A stretch of 64,000 bases of DNA from Ashinkailepas kermadecensis (lineage: Eukaryota; Arthropoda; Thecostraca; Neolepadidae). The notes under the pieces were generated by a model. The model saw only the letters and a list, made by a program, of their open reading frames with translations, made no database searches and was not told the DNA's origin. Location of the stretch: NCBI GenBank assembly GCA_034440615.1, contig JAOTOM010004123.1, positions 162,288 to 226,287 of the forward strand, given 5' to 3'. The position numbers were made by a program, and so were the translations under genes. Each line of letters begins with the position of its first letter. Position 1 is the first letter of the stretch. Below are positions 34,738 to 46,739 of this stretch, one piece after another.

Positions 34738-36610
34738 ATGGCATCCACAACACTAAAAAGCCCTCCTGGTCCCTCTCGTAGGGACCAGACCAACTTCCCA
34801 CCCATCGCTGGTGGGAATAGCAACCCGAAAGGCGGCGGGGAAACAAACCCCCACACACGTGTCCTCGCCTTCCGTGGATTGGCGAAATGTCTCGCCTCAC
34901 TGTCTCCATTTCAGCGTCAAAACGGTTGTGATAGATTCGGGAAGATAACTCGATGTGAGAAATTGAAAGATGGTTCTTTAGAGATAGAGTTCGCCCGGGC
35001 GGCAGAGGCAGAGAAAGCGTTGGAAGCTTCCAAATTTATATACAGTGTTCGGACAGGGAATAGGAGGTTCGACGAGGTAATCCAAATCCAAGTAGAACCC
35101 CACCAAACAAAAAACTCATCACGTGGCATAATCAACTGTTATGATTTAAAGGACGTACCAGAGGACGAGATCGTCGATGGTCTATCCGAATTTAGAGTAA
35201 CTGGAGCGAGAAAAATGAAGATGAGGAGGGGTGCAGAGACGATTACAACAAACAATGTCATTTTGACATTTAACACAATTGACTTACCGTCAGAGATACG
35301 AGTGGGATATCTACGGGTAAATGTTCGTGTTTTCCTACCTAACCCCATGAGATGCTTCAAGTGTCAGAGATATGGACACACTAACAATTTCTGCAGGAAT
35401 CGTCCAGCTTGTGGAAAGTGTGCTTCGTCTGACCACAGTGCCGAACAGTGCACATCAGATATGTTGCATTGTGCAAACTGTGGACGCGTACAGAACCCCC
35501 ACACCTCCTTTGATCGAACATGTCTGGCCTATGTCAAGGAAAAAGAAATAATTACAATTAAACACACCCACAAACTAACTTTCCGCGAGGCCAGAGAAAT
35601 GTATGAACAGTCCCACCCTAAAATATCATATGCGTCGAAGGTCAGAAACTCCGCACCCATTGCACACCAGGTACACGAAGACAAAACCAAAGAACTGATT
35701 GCACACCTGTATGCACTCCTCCGCTCCTTCGGCGTATCCGTCGCCTCGCCAGCAACATCTCAAACGCAAGTGACTGAGACCTCCCAAGCGCCAGAACACG
35801 CTGCTTCGCCGCATCCTGCCGTTACGTCGTCCGCTTCAGAGCAGGCTCCAGAGGAATGGCAGTGTGTCCGACGGACCAAGAGACCCGCCAAGCCCTCCAA
35901 CAACGGCCTGGGATCCCTACCCCCCACTTCTACCGAGCTCACACCAAGCCAGCCCATCATCGCACCACCCAAGACTACGCCAAACCCTGCATCTAGTTCT
36001 GGAGAGGGTGGCGTAGCCTCACGACGGGTCCCGGTACTTGCACCCCTGACGATCCGACCGCGCCCCCCCGACAGAGGTCCACCCGGGGGCACCCGACATG
36101 AGTGCGTCTGGACGGGCAGCGCGTGTTGGATCCCGGGAGTCGTCACCGGGCTCACGGGTTGAGCGACGGCTTCCCGAGACGACTCCCCCACCGTCCCCGG
36201 CCCCTGGGGTCCGCACTGTGTCTGCCCCGGAGACGGGAGGGACCACGACGGGTCCCTCCTCAGGTCCTCCTCAGGTCCATCCGAAAGCTACCGACATGGG
36301 TGCGTCTGGCCGGGCAGCTCGGTCTGGGTCCAGAGACTCCTCGCCGAGCGCACGAGTCGGACAGTCCCCCAAGGCGACACCCCCACCATCACCATCTTCC
36401 CATGCCAGCCACACGTTAACGGCAGAGACGGGGAGCGTGATGGGCCCATCTCCCATACCACCCCGCGGGGGTGAGAGAATGAGAGACCCCAATTCCCCGG
36501 CAACCGGACGCAAGCGGCCACCCCCATGGACGCCATCGCCGCCGGGCAGGGGAGGTCTGAGGTCATGCCAGAGGTCACCGGGTGAGAGGACGCCTTTTTC
36601 ATCTTCATAG
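34738..36610 (+). pseudogene. LINE ORF1, gag-like zinc-knuckle protein, one frameshift
   Basis: ATG 34738 (MASTTLKSPPGPSRRDQ) is the first ATG after the 5' hairpin. The protein has a basic Pro/Ser-rich start, an RRM-like middle (about residues 60-200), and three knuckles: CFKCQRYGHTNNFC, CGKCASSDHSAEQC and CANCGRVQNPHTSFDRTC. This order is typical of I/Jockey-group gag proteins that bind LINE RNA in the ribonucleoprotein. After a Pro/Ser-rich stretch the frame is lost near C7 at 36062-36068: the original frame ends at 36162, while the next frame stays open to TAG 36608-36610 with matching composition. That C-terminal part holds two tandem copies of a 66-codon unit (MSASGRAARVGSRESSP and MGASGRAARSGSRDSSP, starting 36098 and 36296). 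Confidence 0.85.
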
Positions 36611-36687
36611 TATGGTACGTTTTTATATTCCAGGAACAGGGAAACCTAACCTGCCTCGTTTCCCCCGTACCTTTATATATTTGACTT

Positions 36688-39600
36688 ATGAGTTGTATTC
36701 TCCAATGGAACTGTAGAGGGTTGAGAACCAGCCTCAACGACCTCCAAACCATTTTGCACCTACGAGTACCATTAGTAGTTTGTCTCCAAGAGACTAAGCT
36801 TTCTCCTGATGCACATTTCCACCTGAAGAACTACTCTGTGTTACGTAGGGATGTTACTCCTCGCACCGTGGCGCATGGCGGAGTACTTATTGCTGTGCAC
36901 AACTCGGTTCCATTTCAGGAAATACCTATATCTTCAAATATTCAGTGTGTCTCTGCTCGCATGATGATAAATCGCCAGGCCGTTACTATATGCAGCGTAT
37001 ATCTGCCGCCCGGTGAGATGTTCCCACTTACTGAGCTGTCCCAGATGGTGGGGCAGCTCACTCCACCGGTAATGGTGTGCGGGGATTTTAACGCCCACCA
37101 CCCTCTTTGGGGCTTAACCACCACGACGAGCCGTGGACGTGCCACGGAATGTTTCACACGAGATTTCGCACTCTGTGTCCTTAACACAGGAAAGCCAACC
37201 CATTTTACATTGCCATCTTCCGTGCCATCTTTTTACATTGCCAGATGGTGGGGCAGACTTCCGTGCTGTATCTTACCCTCTGCAGTCCAGAAATAGCACC
37301 ATTTTTAGAATGGTCCGTGGACGATGATCCATATAACAGCGACCATTTCCCTGTATGGTCTTGTTTTATAAACCGTGCCTCTATAAGCCGACGACCTTCC
37401 AAGTGGATATTTAACCGAGCCGATTGGGGTGCGTTCCAAACAAGTCTTGAGAATAGTCTCAGAGACTACTCCGATGAACCTGTTGTCTCCGTGGAGACAT
37501 TCACGACAGCAACTGTGCAGAGCGCCCAGCGGCACATCCCTCGTTCATCGGGAACTTCAGTCCGCGTACCGGTCCCGTGGTGGTCGGACAAATGCCGAGA
37601 GGTGTTGCGTGCTAGGAAGAGGGCTTTTCGTACCTTTAATAGAAATAGTTGTACGCCAAATTTAATAGCTTTCCGCAAAGCACGGGCATTCGCTAGGCGT
37701 ACTATCGCTGAAGCGAAACGAGATTCATGGAAAGCTTACGTCAACACGTTTAATCGATCCACATCATTGTCATCTGTATGGTCCCGCATTAAGCGCTTTT
37801 CCGGAAGGTACACACCACTTCCACTTCCCACCCTGCACATGACCGGTCGAGATATCATTGACCCGGAAAAAGTAGCGGACGAGATTGGACGAGCTTTATC
37901 AGCGCGCTCCAAAAATAGTATTAGCGTGCGCTTCTCGACCTACAAGGCTCGATGCGAAGCACGCCCCCTTGATTTTTCAACCACATACCTCCTCGAATAC
38001 AACATTCCATTTTCTATTTCTGAACTGACTGCAGCAATCAGCACTCTGAAGAGCGTGGCAGAGGGACCGGATACATTGCATAATGATATTATTAAACGTC
38101 TACCAACAACAGCCTTAGAAACTCTCCTGAATGCATTAAATGACATATGGACAACAGGCACATTTCCATCTTCCTGGCGGAAAGCAATTGTAGTGCCTAT
38201 ACGCAAGCCAAATAAAACCGGTAAGGACCCACTGCATTACCGCCCAATCTCGCTCACTTGCTCCTTATGTAAGTTATTTGAAAAAATGGTGAATGTCCGA
38301 CTAATGTGGTTTTTAGAACGTAACAATCTCCTCTCCATGATACAGAGTGGTTTCCGAAAACATCGCAGCACGTTTGACCACGTTTCAACACTGGACTCTG
38401 TTGTGCGCTCTAGTTTTAGGAAGAAATGCCACACAGCTGCGATATTTTTCGATATTGACGGAGCATATGATACTGCATGGCGACACGGCATTTCCATGAA
38501 GTTGCACCTCATGGGTATCAGAGGCTCCATGGGGTTTTTCTTGACAAATTTTTTAGCTGCAAGAACTTTTCGTGTCAGAATAGGAGGTCTCCTCTCTGGC
38601 ACATTTCAACAAGTTGACGGAGTTCCGCAGGAAAGTGTGCTGAGTGTCGCATTGTTCGCTATTGCCATCAACGACTTGGGCTCCTCACTGCCAACTTCCA
38701 TAGGAAAAGCACTATTCGTAGATGATTTTACCATTTGGTGTTCTTCGCGTACTGTACACTCGGTAGAGAGACAACTTCAACTGGCTGTCCGGAAGGTGCA
38801 GGATTGGTGTGACAGAACGGGCTTCGCCATGTCGACATCTAGAACCAGTGCTGTTCACTTCTGCCGCAAACATTCTTGCACCGATCCGGTGATTATGATG
38901 AACGGAAACTGCATTCCTTTCAAACCAGCTGCAAAGTTTTTAGGTGTGTGGATTGACCGTCGACTGACATACAGAACCCACATCAACGATCTTACGCAGA
39001 AATGCGCAAAGAGACTGCAAGTGATGAGAACTGTCTCCAGATGTTCGTATGGCGCAGACAGACATGTCTTACTTCTAATGTATCGATCTCTTGTGCGTTC
39101 TAAAATTGACTATGGAAGCTTTATTTATGACGGAGCGTGTGCCACAACCAAGCGTTGTCTTGATGTCATTCACAATGCAGCTCTTCGCATCGCTACTGGA
39201 GCCTTTCGCACTTCACCGGCTGAAAGTGTAATGGCAGAAGTAGACGAGCCACCTCTTGCGCTACGCCGTAAGTTATTGGGCGCGAGATACGCATGCAATG
39301 TTGCTCAAAACCGGACACATCCAGCCTATCAGTGGATATTCTCAGGGACATGAAGAGCACATCACAGGGCTCATCAGCGTGGATTACCGTTTTACACTCG
39401 TATGGCTTCGATCCTTCGTGACTGTAATATCAGGCCACGTTGTGTAGCACGTGTTATTACGCCGGGTACTCCCCCTTGGCACGTTGTCCCAGTACAAACT
39501 GACGTGACTTTGTCTTGCTCAAAGAAAGGAAATGCAAACTCGGAGGAACTCCGCATATTGGCATTGAAAAAAATACATGAATATCACGACTTTTCGCGGA

Positions 39601-40430
39601 TTTACACAGACGGCTCAAAGTCAGTCTCTGGTGTCGGATGTGCTTACGTCAGTCGACACAGTGTTCGATCTTTTTGTTTACCGACACAAACATCGATTTT
39701 TACTGCCGAATTGTATGCCATTCTGCAAGCCCTCCATTTTATACAGGAAGAGCGGTCCATAAAGCACGTGATTTTCACAGACTCTTTGAGCAGTCTCCTG
39801 GCATTGAAAACCTTTAACCAGGATAACCGACTTGTTCGGAGGATTCTCAAAATCGTGAAATCCCTACATGACATCGACAGAAATATCGTGTTCTGCTGGA
39901 TTCCCAGCCATGTCGGACTCGCAGGAAATGAAGCTGCTGACATAACCGCCAAACACGCCATCAGCAATGGCCGTGTGGTCCATCTACGGCTCCCTCCAAG
40001 GGACCTATACCCTACTATATTGTCAAATATACGGTCCGAATGGCAAAGAGACTGGAACTCAAAGTGTAGTAAGCTCAGGGTTTTAAAGCCGATATTAGGA
40101 AAGTGGCGATCCTCGCACCGAACAAAACGACGGGAAGAAGTGATACTCTGCCGATTGAGAATCGGTCATACCTTTGCAACACACAGTTACATGCTGACCG
40201 GTGATGATCGGTCTTTATGTCCACGCTACTCTAACCCACTTACCGTGTACCATGTTTTAGTAGGCTGTGTACTGTTAGAACCTCTACGACGTCAGATTTT
40301 AGGACAGCTGAGTGCTGACGCTTCTTTGCACGTGCAAAGAAGCGTTTGCGTTCTTCTTTCGGGAACGACTCTGATGTCGTCGCGTCTGGAAATATTTTTA
40401 CCTTCCTTCGACAAGCCGGCCTTGAGGTGA
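36688..40430 (+). pseudogene. LINE ORF2: APE endonuclease, reverse transcriptase, RNase H (broken)
   Basis: ATG 36688. Endonuclease motifs are ILQWNCRGL, CLQETKL, GGVLIAVH, VMVCGDFNAHHPLWG and, after a frameshift at about 37210-37256, NSDHFPVW, so all catalytic residues (N, E, D-N, SDH) are represented. Reverse transcriptase: RPISLTCSLCKLFEKM, motif A FFDIDGAYDTAW (about 38446-38482), motif B GVPQESVLSVALF with the invariant PQG glycine changed to Glu (codon GAA 38631-38633), motif C LFVDDFTIW (38712-38738). TGA at 39351-39353 interrupts the same frame, which continues through RNase H with all four acidic residues (YTDGSKS, TAELYAI, FTDSLSSL, NEAADITAKH) and ends with a CPRYSNPLTVYHVLVGC tail. 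Expected intact length is about 1,245 residues. Functional loss is near certain. Confidence 0.9.
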
Positions 40431-40499
40431 TATACCGCCATCCGTGAATATTAAAAACAAGCTATAATAGTAGCACCGTAGATTGATTATAATAGTAAT

Positions 40500-40557
40500 G
40501 GGCGCAAAATGACCCTGGATGTCGACGCGCCCCTAAACTCCAATCCACCACCACCAC
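40500..40557 (+). other. LINE 3' end: GGGCGC/GCGCCC hairpin and (CCA)n tail
   Basis: GGGCGC (40500-40505) pairs with GCGCCC (40527-40532) around AAAATGACCCTGGATGTCGA, then C. TAAACTCCAATCCACCACC follows. The same order (GGCG..., ATGAC, GTCGA, TAAAC, AAT, CCAACC) ends both SINEs and seven orphan fragments. LINE reverse transcriptases commonly recognise such 3' hairpins to prime copying. Confidence 0.8.
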
Positions 40558-41351
<794 letters not shown>

Positions 41352-41370
41352 TTTGAATTTTCTAAACATA

Positions 41371-41640
41371 ATGCTCAAAACCTATAATGCTTCGAAACCT
41401 ATAATGCTCAATTCCTATAATGCTTCGTTTCAACTAATATTCAGAAAGTATAACTCTCGAAGCATCTAATGCTTCAAAACCACTAATGCTCAAAGCCTAT
41501 AATGCACAGAATCTATAATGCTCAGAGCCTATAATGCTCAAAACCTCTAATATCAGCTGACAACTGCATGCCATTATCGCCCTTATCAGTTTACTTCACA
41601 TCTCTACCGTACTCTACCAATACTCGCGCCAGGTACAGGG
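41371..41640 (-). repeat. GCATTATAGGTTTTGA short-unit repeat, copy 1
   Basis: On the minus strand, units of about 16-19 bp (GCATTATAGGTTTTGA and variants) continue into unique sequence up to CATTGGTAGAGTACGG. It aligns at about 85-90% with 59060-59345 in the opposite direction. Confidence 0.75.
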
Positions 41641-41876
41641 TTGTAATACAGGTCCTTCAAGACGGAAATCGGTGGAAGGTGAGCTCGTGGGCCAATCACT
41701 AGTCGGAATTTCAGAGGAATGCGGCGGCTTCAATGTCCCGTATGTTTCCAGGGCGGCGCTAATATCAGCATGTTCCCCCCGCGGGGAAACATGCTGCATT
41801 CCCATGGGGGCACATTTCCCAGTGCCCCCTGTATCCACCACTGCTAGGTACCTTGGTACCTATGTGGATACGTCGA
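41641..41876. other. No recognised gene
   Basis: Contains an imperfect palindrome GCATGTTTCCCCGCGGGGAAACATGC-like (core TGTTCCCCCCGCGGGGAAACA, near 41771-41792). Confidence 0.4.
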
Positions 41877-42336
41877 TTAACACGAGCGCCCGAGGGCCTC
41901 TGACATAACATGCACAAGAGGGGGATGATTCGGCCCCATTCCCCCTAAGATTTCGGAAACTACTGAAACCATAAGCACACAATTTGGAAGGTAGATTATT
42001 GATGTAGTGAGCTCGCTTCAGCACATAATACATGACCCTAGACCTTTAAGGTCAAATGAGGTAGTGATGGGCTGCCTCACCGTACCGCCGGTCCACCGTA
42101 CCGAAGAAGCCTTTGTGACCTTGAACGCCCGCCAGCCGCCGCACGGTCGGTCGATTTGGCACCCCGCAATTCTTATATTTACTGACGGATTGCGATTTTG
42201 TTTTGCATAGGATGGGCTTATCGCTTTTTAACAGTCACAACATTGCATTACAATATCGACGCCCGATTATGAGATAATGTTAAAAAAAAGAGAAATGGGC
42301 GGATTCCGCCCCCCCCTCCTTCGGTGCGCGTGTGAA
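41877..42336. mobile_element. TTAA-flanked inverted-repeat element, copy 2
   Basis: Left flank TTAA (41877-41880), right flank TGAA (42333-42336, one change). Ends are CACGAGCGCC and GGTGCGCGTG, with GGGCGGATTCCGCCCCCC inside the right end. Shares the GGGCCTCTGA and AAGGTCAAATGAGGT blocks with copy 1 (9733-10656) but is half as long (452 bp). Confidence 0.65.
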
Positions 42337-42950
42337 ACAGCCACATCTTATAACTACATCAATTATGTAGCACTTTACCCCCCCCCCCCATTGATTTTCA
42401 TACAACAATACCCGGTATTGTTGTCACAGGCTGTGACAGGTAGTATGATTCGAAAGCAGCCACGTAAATTATTCTCTCATGACCAGTGAAAAACATGTCT
42501 CAGTACTATCACATACCACCTCTACTGTTTACAACAGATCATTTCAAACATCATCGCACACTGCCCTGTAGGGTACATGGGACGGGTGGAGACCGGTCGT
42601 CTAGCCGAAGCTACGCACGCATAGCACCGTGCCGCCGCACCAGGGTGTTCCCTTGTTTACTCTGCTGCCGAAGGAAGGTATTTGGGAGGGGTGGCGTTCG
42701 CGTCATTCTGGGCGCGCTCCAGCGCTTGCCTTTTCTCCCCTCCTTGACCGACGAAACCAGTCGGACGGTGATTTTTGGTGATTGATGACCTACATGCACA
42801 TATTTCACATTTATATCGATCTTTGCCAGGCACTTGCTGATAAATGTTGCTTTTCTTCTCGCTTGCTTGCTTTGCCGCCAGAAAACTGCAAGTGGAAAAG
42901 ATCATAAAAAGCCTGCGGCACTAAAAGTAACACTCACAAGTAGTCGTTAC
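42337..42950. other. No recognised gene
   Basis: Unique-looking sequence with a C10 tract. No credible frame. Confidence 0.35.
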
Positions 42951-44275
42951 CAGTGGCGTCGCCACGAAATTCTTCCAAGGGGCGCAAGGTCGAAAGGGGG
43001 CATCCTGTTACCCGAAAGGGGGCCTCCATTGTGTTAGGGTCTCATATTGTTTTTAGGCTCTTATACTATGGTTCGAGGATGGGGAACATGATTTCATATT
43101 GTTTTTTTGTTTGTTCTTGGCATGGTGCATCATTTACTCAAAACGCAATAGCACTAATCATTTTGGCTGAAAACTGGGCCATACCAGGGTATAAATAAGT
43201 AATATTTCGATAAATTCATAAGTGCCAAAACAAACCATCGTCTCAATGCTTTCTCGAATCTTCCCGCTGGCATCTAGATTGCAGCGAGCTGGCGGGGCTG
43301 GTGCTAAGCATATCTTACAGATATCTGCCTTTGATCAACCCACTTTTAAGTCCTCCAAGTCTAACTGAATATAGCTAGATTCATCACTACTGTTATTTAT
43401 TCCCATCAGCTTGATGTCATAAGCAAAGCTTGAACGACCATTTCTCAGTCCAAGGACGACAATTTCGTAAAGGTGACAACGAGAAGTGGATTGCATTAGT
43501 TTTTTTTGGCGTCATCTTAGGAATTTGTTTATTTTATAACATTTGGTGCTGGCTGCAAGGCAACTGTCACACGAGCTAAAATATATCCTCAGCGAATAAA
43601 TTCACGGCAAGAACAAGCATTGAACAGCAATGCATAAATGACAATGCAACAATGCAACAATGTCAGTACATACATAATCCAAGCCTTCAAATTCCACGCC
43701 GTCACGCCCATCGTTTTCGCTGTGCTGTACGGTTTTCTAAATGACGTTGAGAAGGTATGGAAGCTGGGAAGCTCTAATCATGCAGGCTGTTAGGTAGTTA
43801 TTGTGGTTTAGGGGCGCATCGCATGCAGGCTGTAATAACAGAAAAGAAGTTTGTTGGAAGAAAATGCATTTAAAAACATCATTCATCCCATTTCATATGG
43901 GGCATGGATGTTGTATTGCATGCTTATGAGGGGTAATTTGTCCCATCAATGTTGGCTTTTCCCCATGGGCGTATGTTTCGGAAAATTATTGAGGGACTAG
44001 TGGAGTACCTATATTTGCGTCAAGCAGGAGGGGGTAAACGGATTTGCAGGGGGGGGGGCACCTACGCCCATTAAAAAGTCCTTGGATTTCGACCGCTATT
44101 TTGTCAAAGGGTACATTTCGAAATAATATAATTAGTCATCAACTAAATTGTCCTGTGGAGGGCCTAATCTACCACTATGGTTTCTGATTGGTTGGATTTC
44201 AACCCTAACTCCACCACTCAGTTCTAAGGTTTTATTTTGGTATCCCTTGATAAGTTACCTCACACTGCTGAAATT
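42951..44275 (+). repeat. Dispersed repeat family A, copy 1
   Basis: Starts CAGTGGCGTCGCCACGAAAT and follows 60332-61895 in the same orientation (shared CATGGTGCATCATTTAC, AACATTTGGTGCTGGCTGCA, CTGCTGAAATTACACCTA). An orphan tail (43790-43830, AGTTATTGTGGTTTAGGGGC) and a TIR-bounded piece (43966-44072) are extra in this copy. Confidence 0.75.
43966..44072. mobile_element. 107-bp inverted-repeat insertion in family A copy 1
   Basis: Begins ATGGGCGTATGT and ends CACCTACGCCCAT, near-perfect inverted ends. The corresponding place in copy 2 (about 61674) lacks most of it. Confidence 0.45.
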
Positions 44276-44284
44276 ACACCTATA

Positions 44285-44790
44285 CCACAAACCCGGATCG
44301 GTATCCCAAAAAATCAAGCTGGAGCCCTCCAAAAAAGGAGAGATTCCAGCAAATAAATGTCAGGGTCAGGAAAATGGCTCTGTTGCACCGAACATTTTTT
44401 TCAAGATGCCTTCAAAAATTGTGTATGACTCCGAAAAGCATACCGGATCTCGAAAACTCGAGGTGGGATACATGGCGTCAGAGGTTCGAAAAATCAGGCT
44501 GGGATTCGGACTTTTAATAAAAAAAACAGAAAAAATCCACAAAAATCGCGTTCAGCCCAGAAAGCTGGCGTTGGGTCTCCGGAACCACGTGCCTGGGCGC
44601 GATAAGTCGCGCTGGGACCCATAAAAAATCGCACCGAAGCCCCAAAATCATACTGGGGCCCCACAAATGTGTGTCAGAAGCCCCAAATATACACGGCGGG
44701 ACCCTAAGAGTACAACGTTGCCAGAATCCTTTCAGCTCACTTCTGGAAAACCTCAAATCACTTTCAGGCTTGGCCCATCTTTTCATGTTT
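44285..44790 (-). repeat. Family G, copy 2, inverted
   Basis: The reverse complement follows 62400-62960: CTTCTGACACACATTTGTGG, GCGCGACTTATCGCG, then GACCCAACGCCAGCTTTCTG. Confidence 0.7.
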
Positions 44791-45129
44791 GTGATTCAGT
44801 TCCCATCTGCAAACCATGTCAACACCCTTGAAGGATTGTAACTCAGCCTGGCATAAGCTATGCATGTTTGCTGTGTGTCTGTGACACAGCCTTTGGTAGA
44901 TATCTGGCATTACTGCTTCACAATTTTCAATTTCAGAAGATATATAGGCAACTTCATGCCATGAAACATCAAAATTTTAAGTAATGAATTCAGAAGGAAA
45001 TATAGCAGTCATTTATTTCATATTTATAGGCATCACACGCAATGCAACCACATAAATATACACTGGACACAGTGTAGGGTATGGCTTTCTACACCCATAA
45101 TTATTTGTGCACTCAAGTGTACATTATTT

Positions 45130-45600
45130 ACTCAATATCTGTTTTTTTCTTCAACAACATTTCAGGCTAGGTTGGGTTAGGTTAAGATATTTTATTTGAA
45201 AATTATTCCCAAAACAAGAATTGTCTTGCAATTTTTGTATTCTTAACTAAGAATTTGTTTTCTTACATGGAAGGTTAGGCCAGGTTAGGCCATGCCATTT
45301 CACTTCTTTCATAATTTCAAATCAAATATTACTTTTTATGCAATATTACCCAACTCCAAGCCCGTTTTGGATATTTTGCTTCCAAGCTGAAAAGTATGCA
45401 TCTACAGAGGAAATGAGTGGTCACATCATATCAAGCACATTCATAAACACTGCATTGAAAAAAAGAAATTCCAAGAAATCAAAAATACCTTAAACCATAA
45501 ATTTATCTATATTAATTTTGGAAACTTTTTTGCAAAAAAGGTGTTGATTATATTATTTAAAATTGTGCTTCTTCAAAAACAGCTTGGGCTAGATTAGCTT
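45130..45600. repeat. TTAGG-rich repeat unit
   Basis: GGCTAGGTTGGGTTAGGTTA and the CCCAACTCCAAGCCCGTTTT block match the cluster at 19.9-23.1 kb. Confidence 0.6.
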
Positions 45601-45911
45601 TCCGACTTTTCAAATTCAGATATCTCAACTGCATGTCTCATCTGACTTCTTCTGATTTACATGTTAATCCTGCTGCCATATGACCACCATATAATAAAGT
45701 TCATGCATACCCTCACCTTGAAGCCTGATTATCAAGTTTCAAGATGAGGGCTATATATTTTTTAAATTAAATTTATCTTGACATAGGAAAGGCAAGTTTT
45801 TTAGACTGACTGTAGAACTGTTTGCAGACATAGCCCCTTCGCCTCCTTGGCTAATCAAGAACTACCTAGGTAGGTACCTACGTTCAGAATAGGTTCTGTT
45901 CAAGTTCTTAC

Positions 45912-46092
45912 CTTGGAGCCAAAACTGCCATTTTCCGCCAGCACCAAAACTTGAATTCTTTAGAATAGTGGGCAATCCTTTGTGTTTGGTGTCCATGTGC
46001 CTCTTCAGGTTCCTCCTTTCACCATTGAAAGTGCAGTTCAAATGTCCACAACGAACATTCATACGTGACGGACGTCGACCCATGCCTGCCAT
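45912..46092 (-). CDS. First-exon candidate encoding a C2H2 zinc finger
   Basis: On the minus strand ATG 46092 opens MAGMGRRPSRMNVR, then a finger CGHLNCTFNGERRNLKRHMD continued by TKH (C-x4-C-x11-H-x4-H), then a loop and KWQFWLQ. The coding sequence ends exactly at CCAAG|GTAAGA, a consensus 5' splice site, after 60 codons plus one base (phase 1). The finger resembles single N-terminal fingers of ZNF862/hAT-like proteins, as at 12721, but the rest of the gene would lie below 45900 on the minus strand, and no matching exon is recognised there. It could be a host gene exon or the 5' end of a transposon gene. Confidence 0.5.
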
Positions 46093-46301
46093 CCGATAAT
46101 ACAGGCACAGAGCAGAAGGCAATCTAACAAGGTTCGATAATAAATATTCTGTGACGAGTATCAATGCTTCAAACCACCAAACATGCGACAACAACCCAAG
46201 GCAATCTACAACCGGTGCTGCACGCACGTGAGCCAGTTTCGTCGCAAGCGCGTCACCGGTTGTAACACGTTCATAGGAAGCTGAAAAGAAATGAAATTCA
46301 G

Positions 46302-46541
46302 GAGACAGGCAATAAGAGCTAAACTCCCATCCAAATCAAAGGAAGCTAGGCCGTACGGGGATTTCGTTTTTCTCCCGGGTGGCAACTCTTGCCAACTGGA
46401 GGGCGTCTCCCCACAGCCAAGGAGTCAGGCAATAAGAGCTGAAATCCCATCAAAATCAAGGCAATCTAGTCCGTACAGCGATTTCGTTTTCTCGCCAGGT
46501 AACAACTCTTACGAATTCGAGACTGTCTCCCAACAGCCAAG
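46302..46541. repeat. Two tandem 120-bp units
   Basis: CAGGCAATAAGAGCTRAAMT starts at 46306 and 46426. The units keep a common open frame on the plus strand because 120 is divisible by three. Confidence 0.8.
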
Positions 46542-46739
46542 GACACGAGTATTAAATTAAACATACTGTTGTATTATGTTAATCATTGCATCCAATTATT
46601 CCATAGAAGCATGAATATATCGTTCTGGAATGGAAAAGTAGGCTGAGTGGTGACTACGCCTTCGCGTAGTACTGTCTCCTGAGTACTTTGTTAAGCAAAT
46701 GTTCTGTCTCCTACTCGGGTAGTCGAGTAAGCAGTTTTT

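Larger units (their letters stand above)
34000..40557 (+). mobile_element. 6.56-kb non-LTR retrotransposon, I/Jockey group with RNase H
   Basis: Both ends are fixed by a 10-bp duplication CAATCAGAGA (33990-33999 and 40558-40567) and by comparison with the uninterrupted repeat U at 27 kb. The parts are a GC-rich 5' UTR (34000-34737), gag-like ORF1, a 77-bp spacer, ORF2 (endonuclease, reverse transcriptase, RNase H), and a 3' UTR with a hairpin and (CCA)n end. RNase H plus three gag zinc knuckles point to the I clade or a relative within the I/Jockey group; Jockey proper usually lacks RNase H. Lesions: ORF1 frameshift near a C7 run, ORF2 frameshift at about 37210-37256, TGA at 39351, PQG changed to PQE. 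Full length but inactive. Confidence 0.9.
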
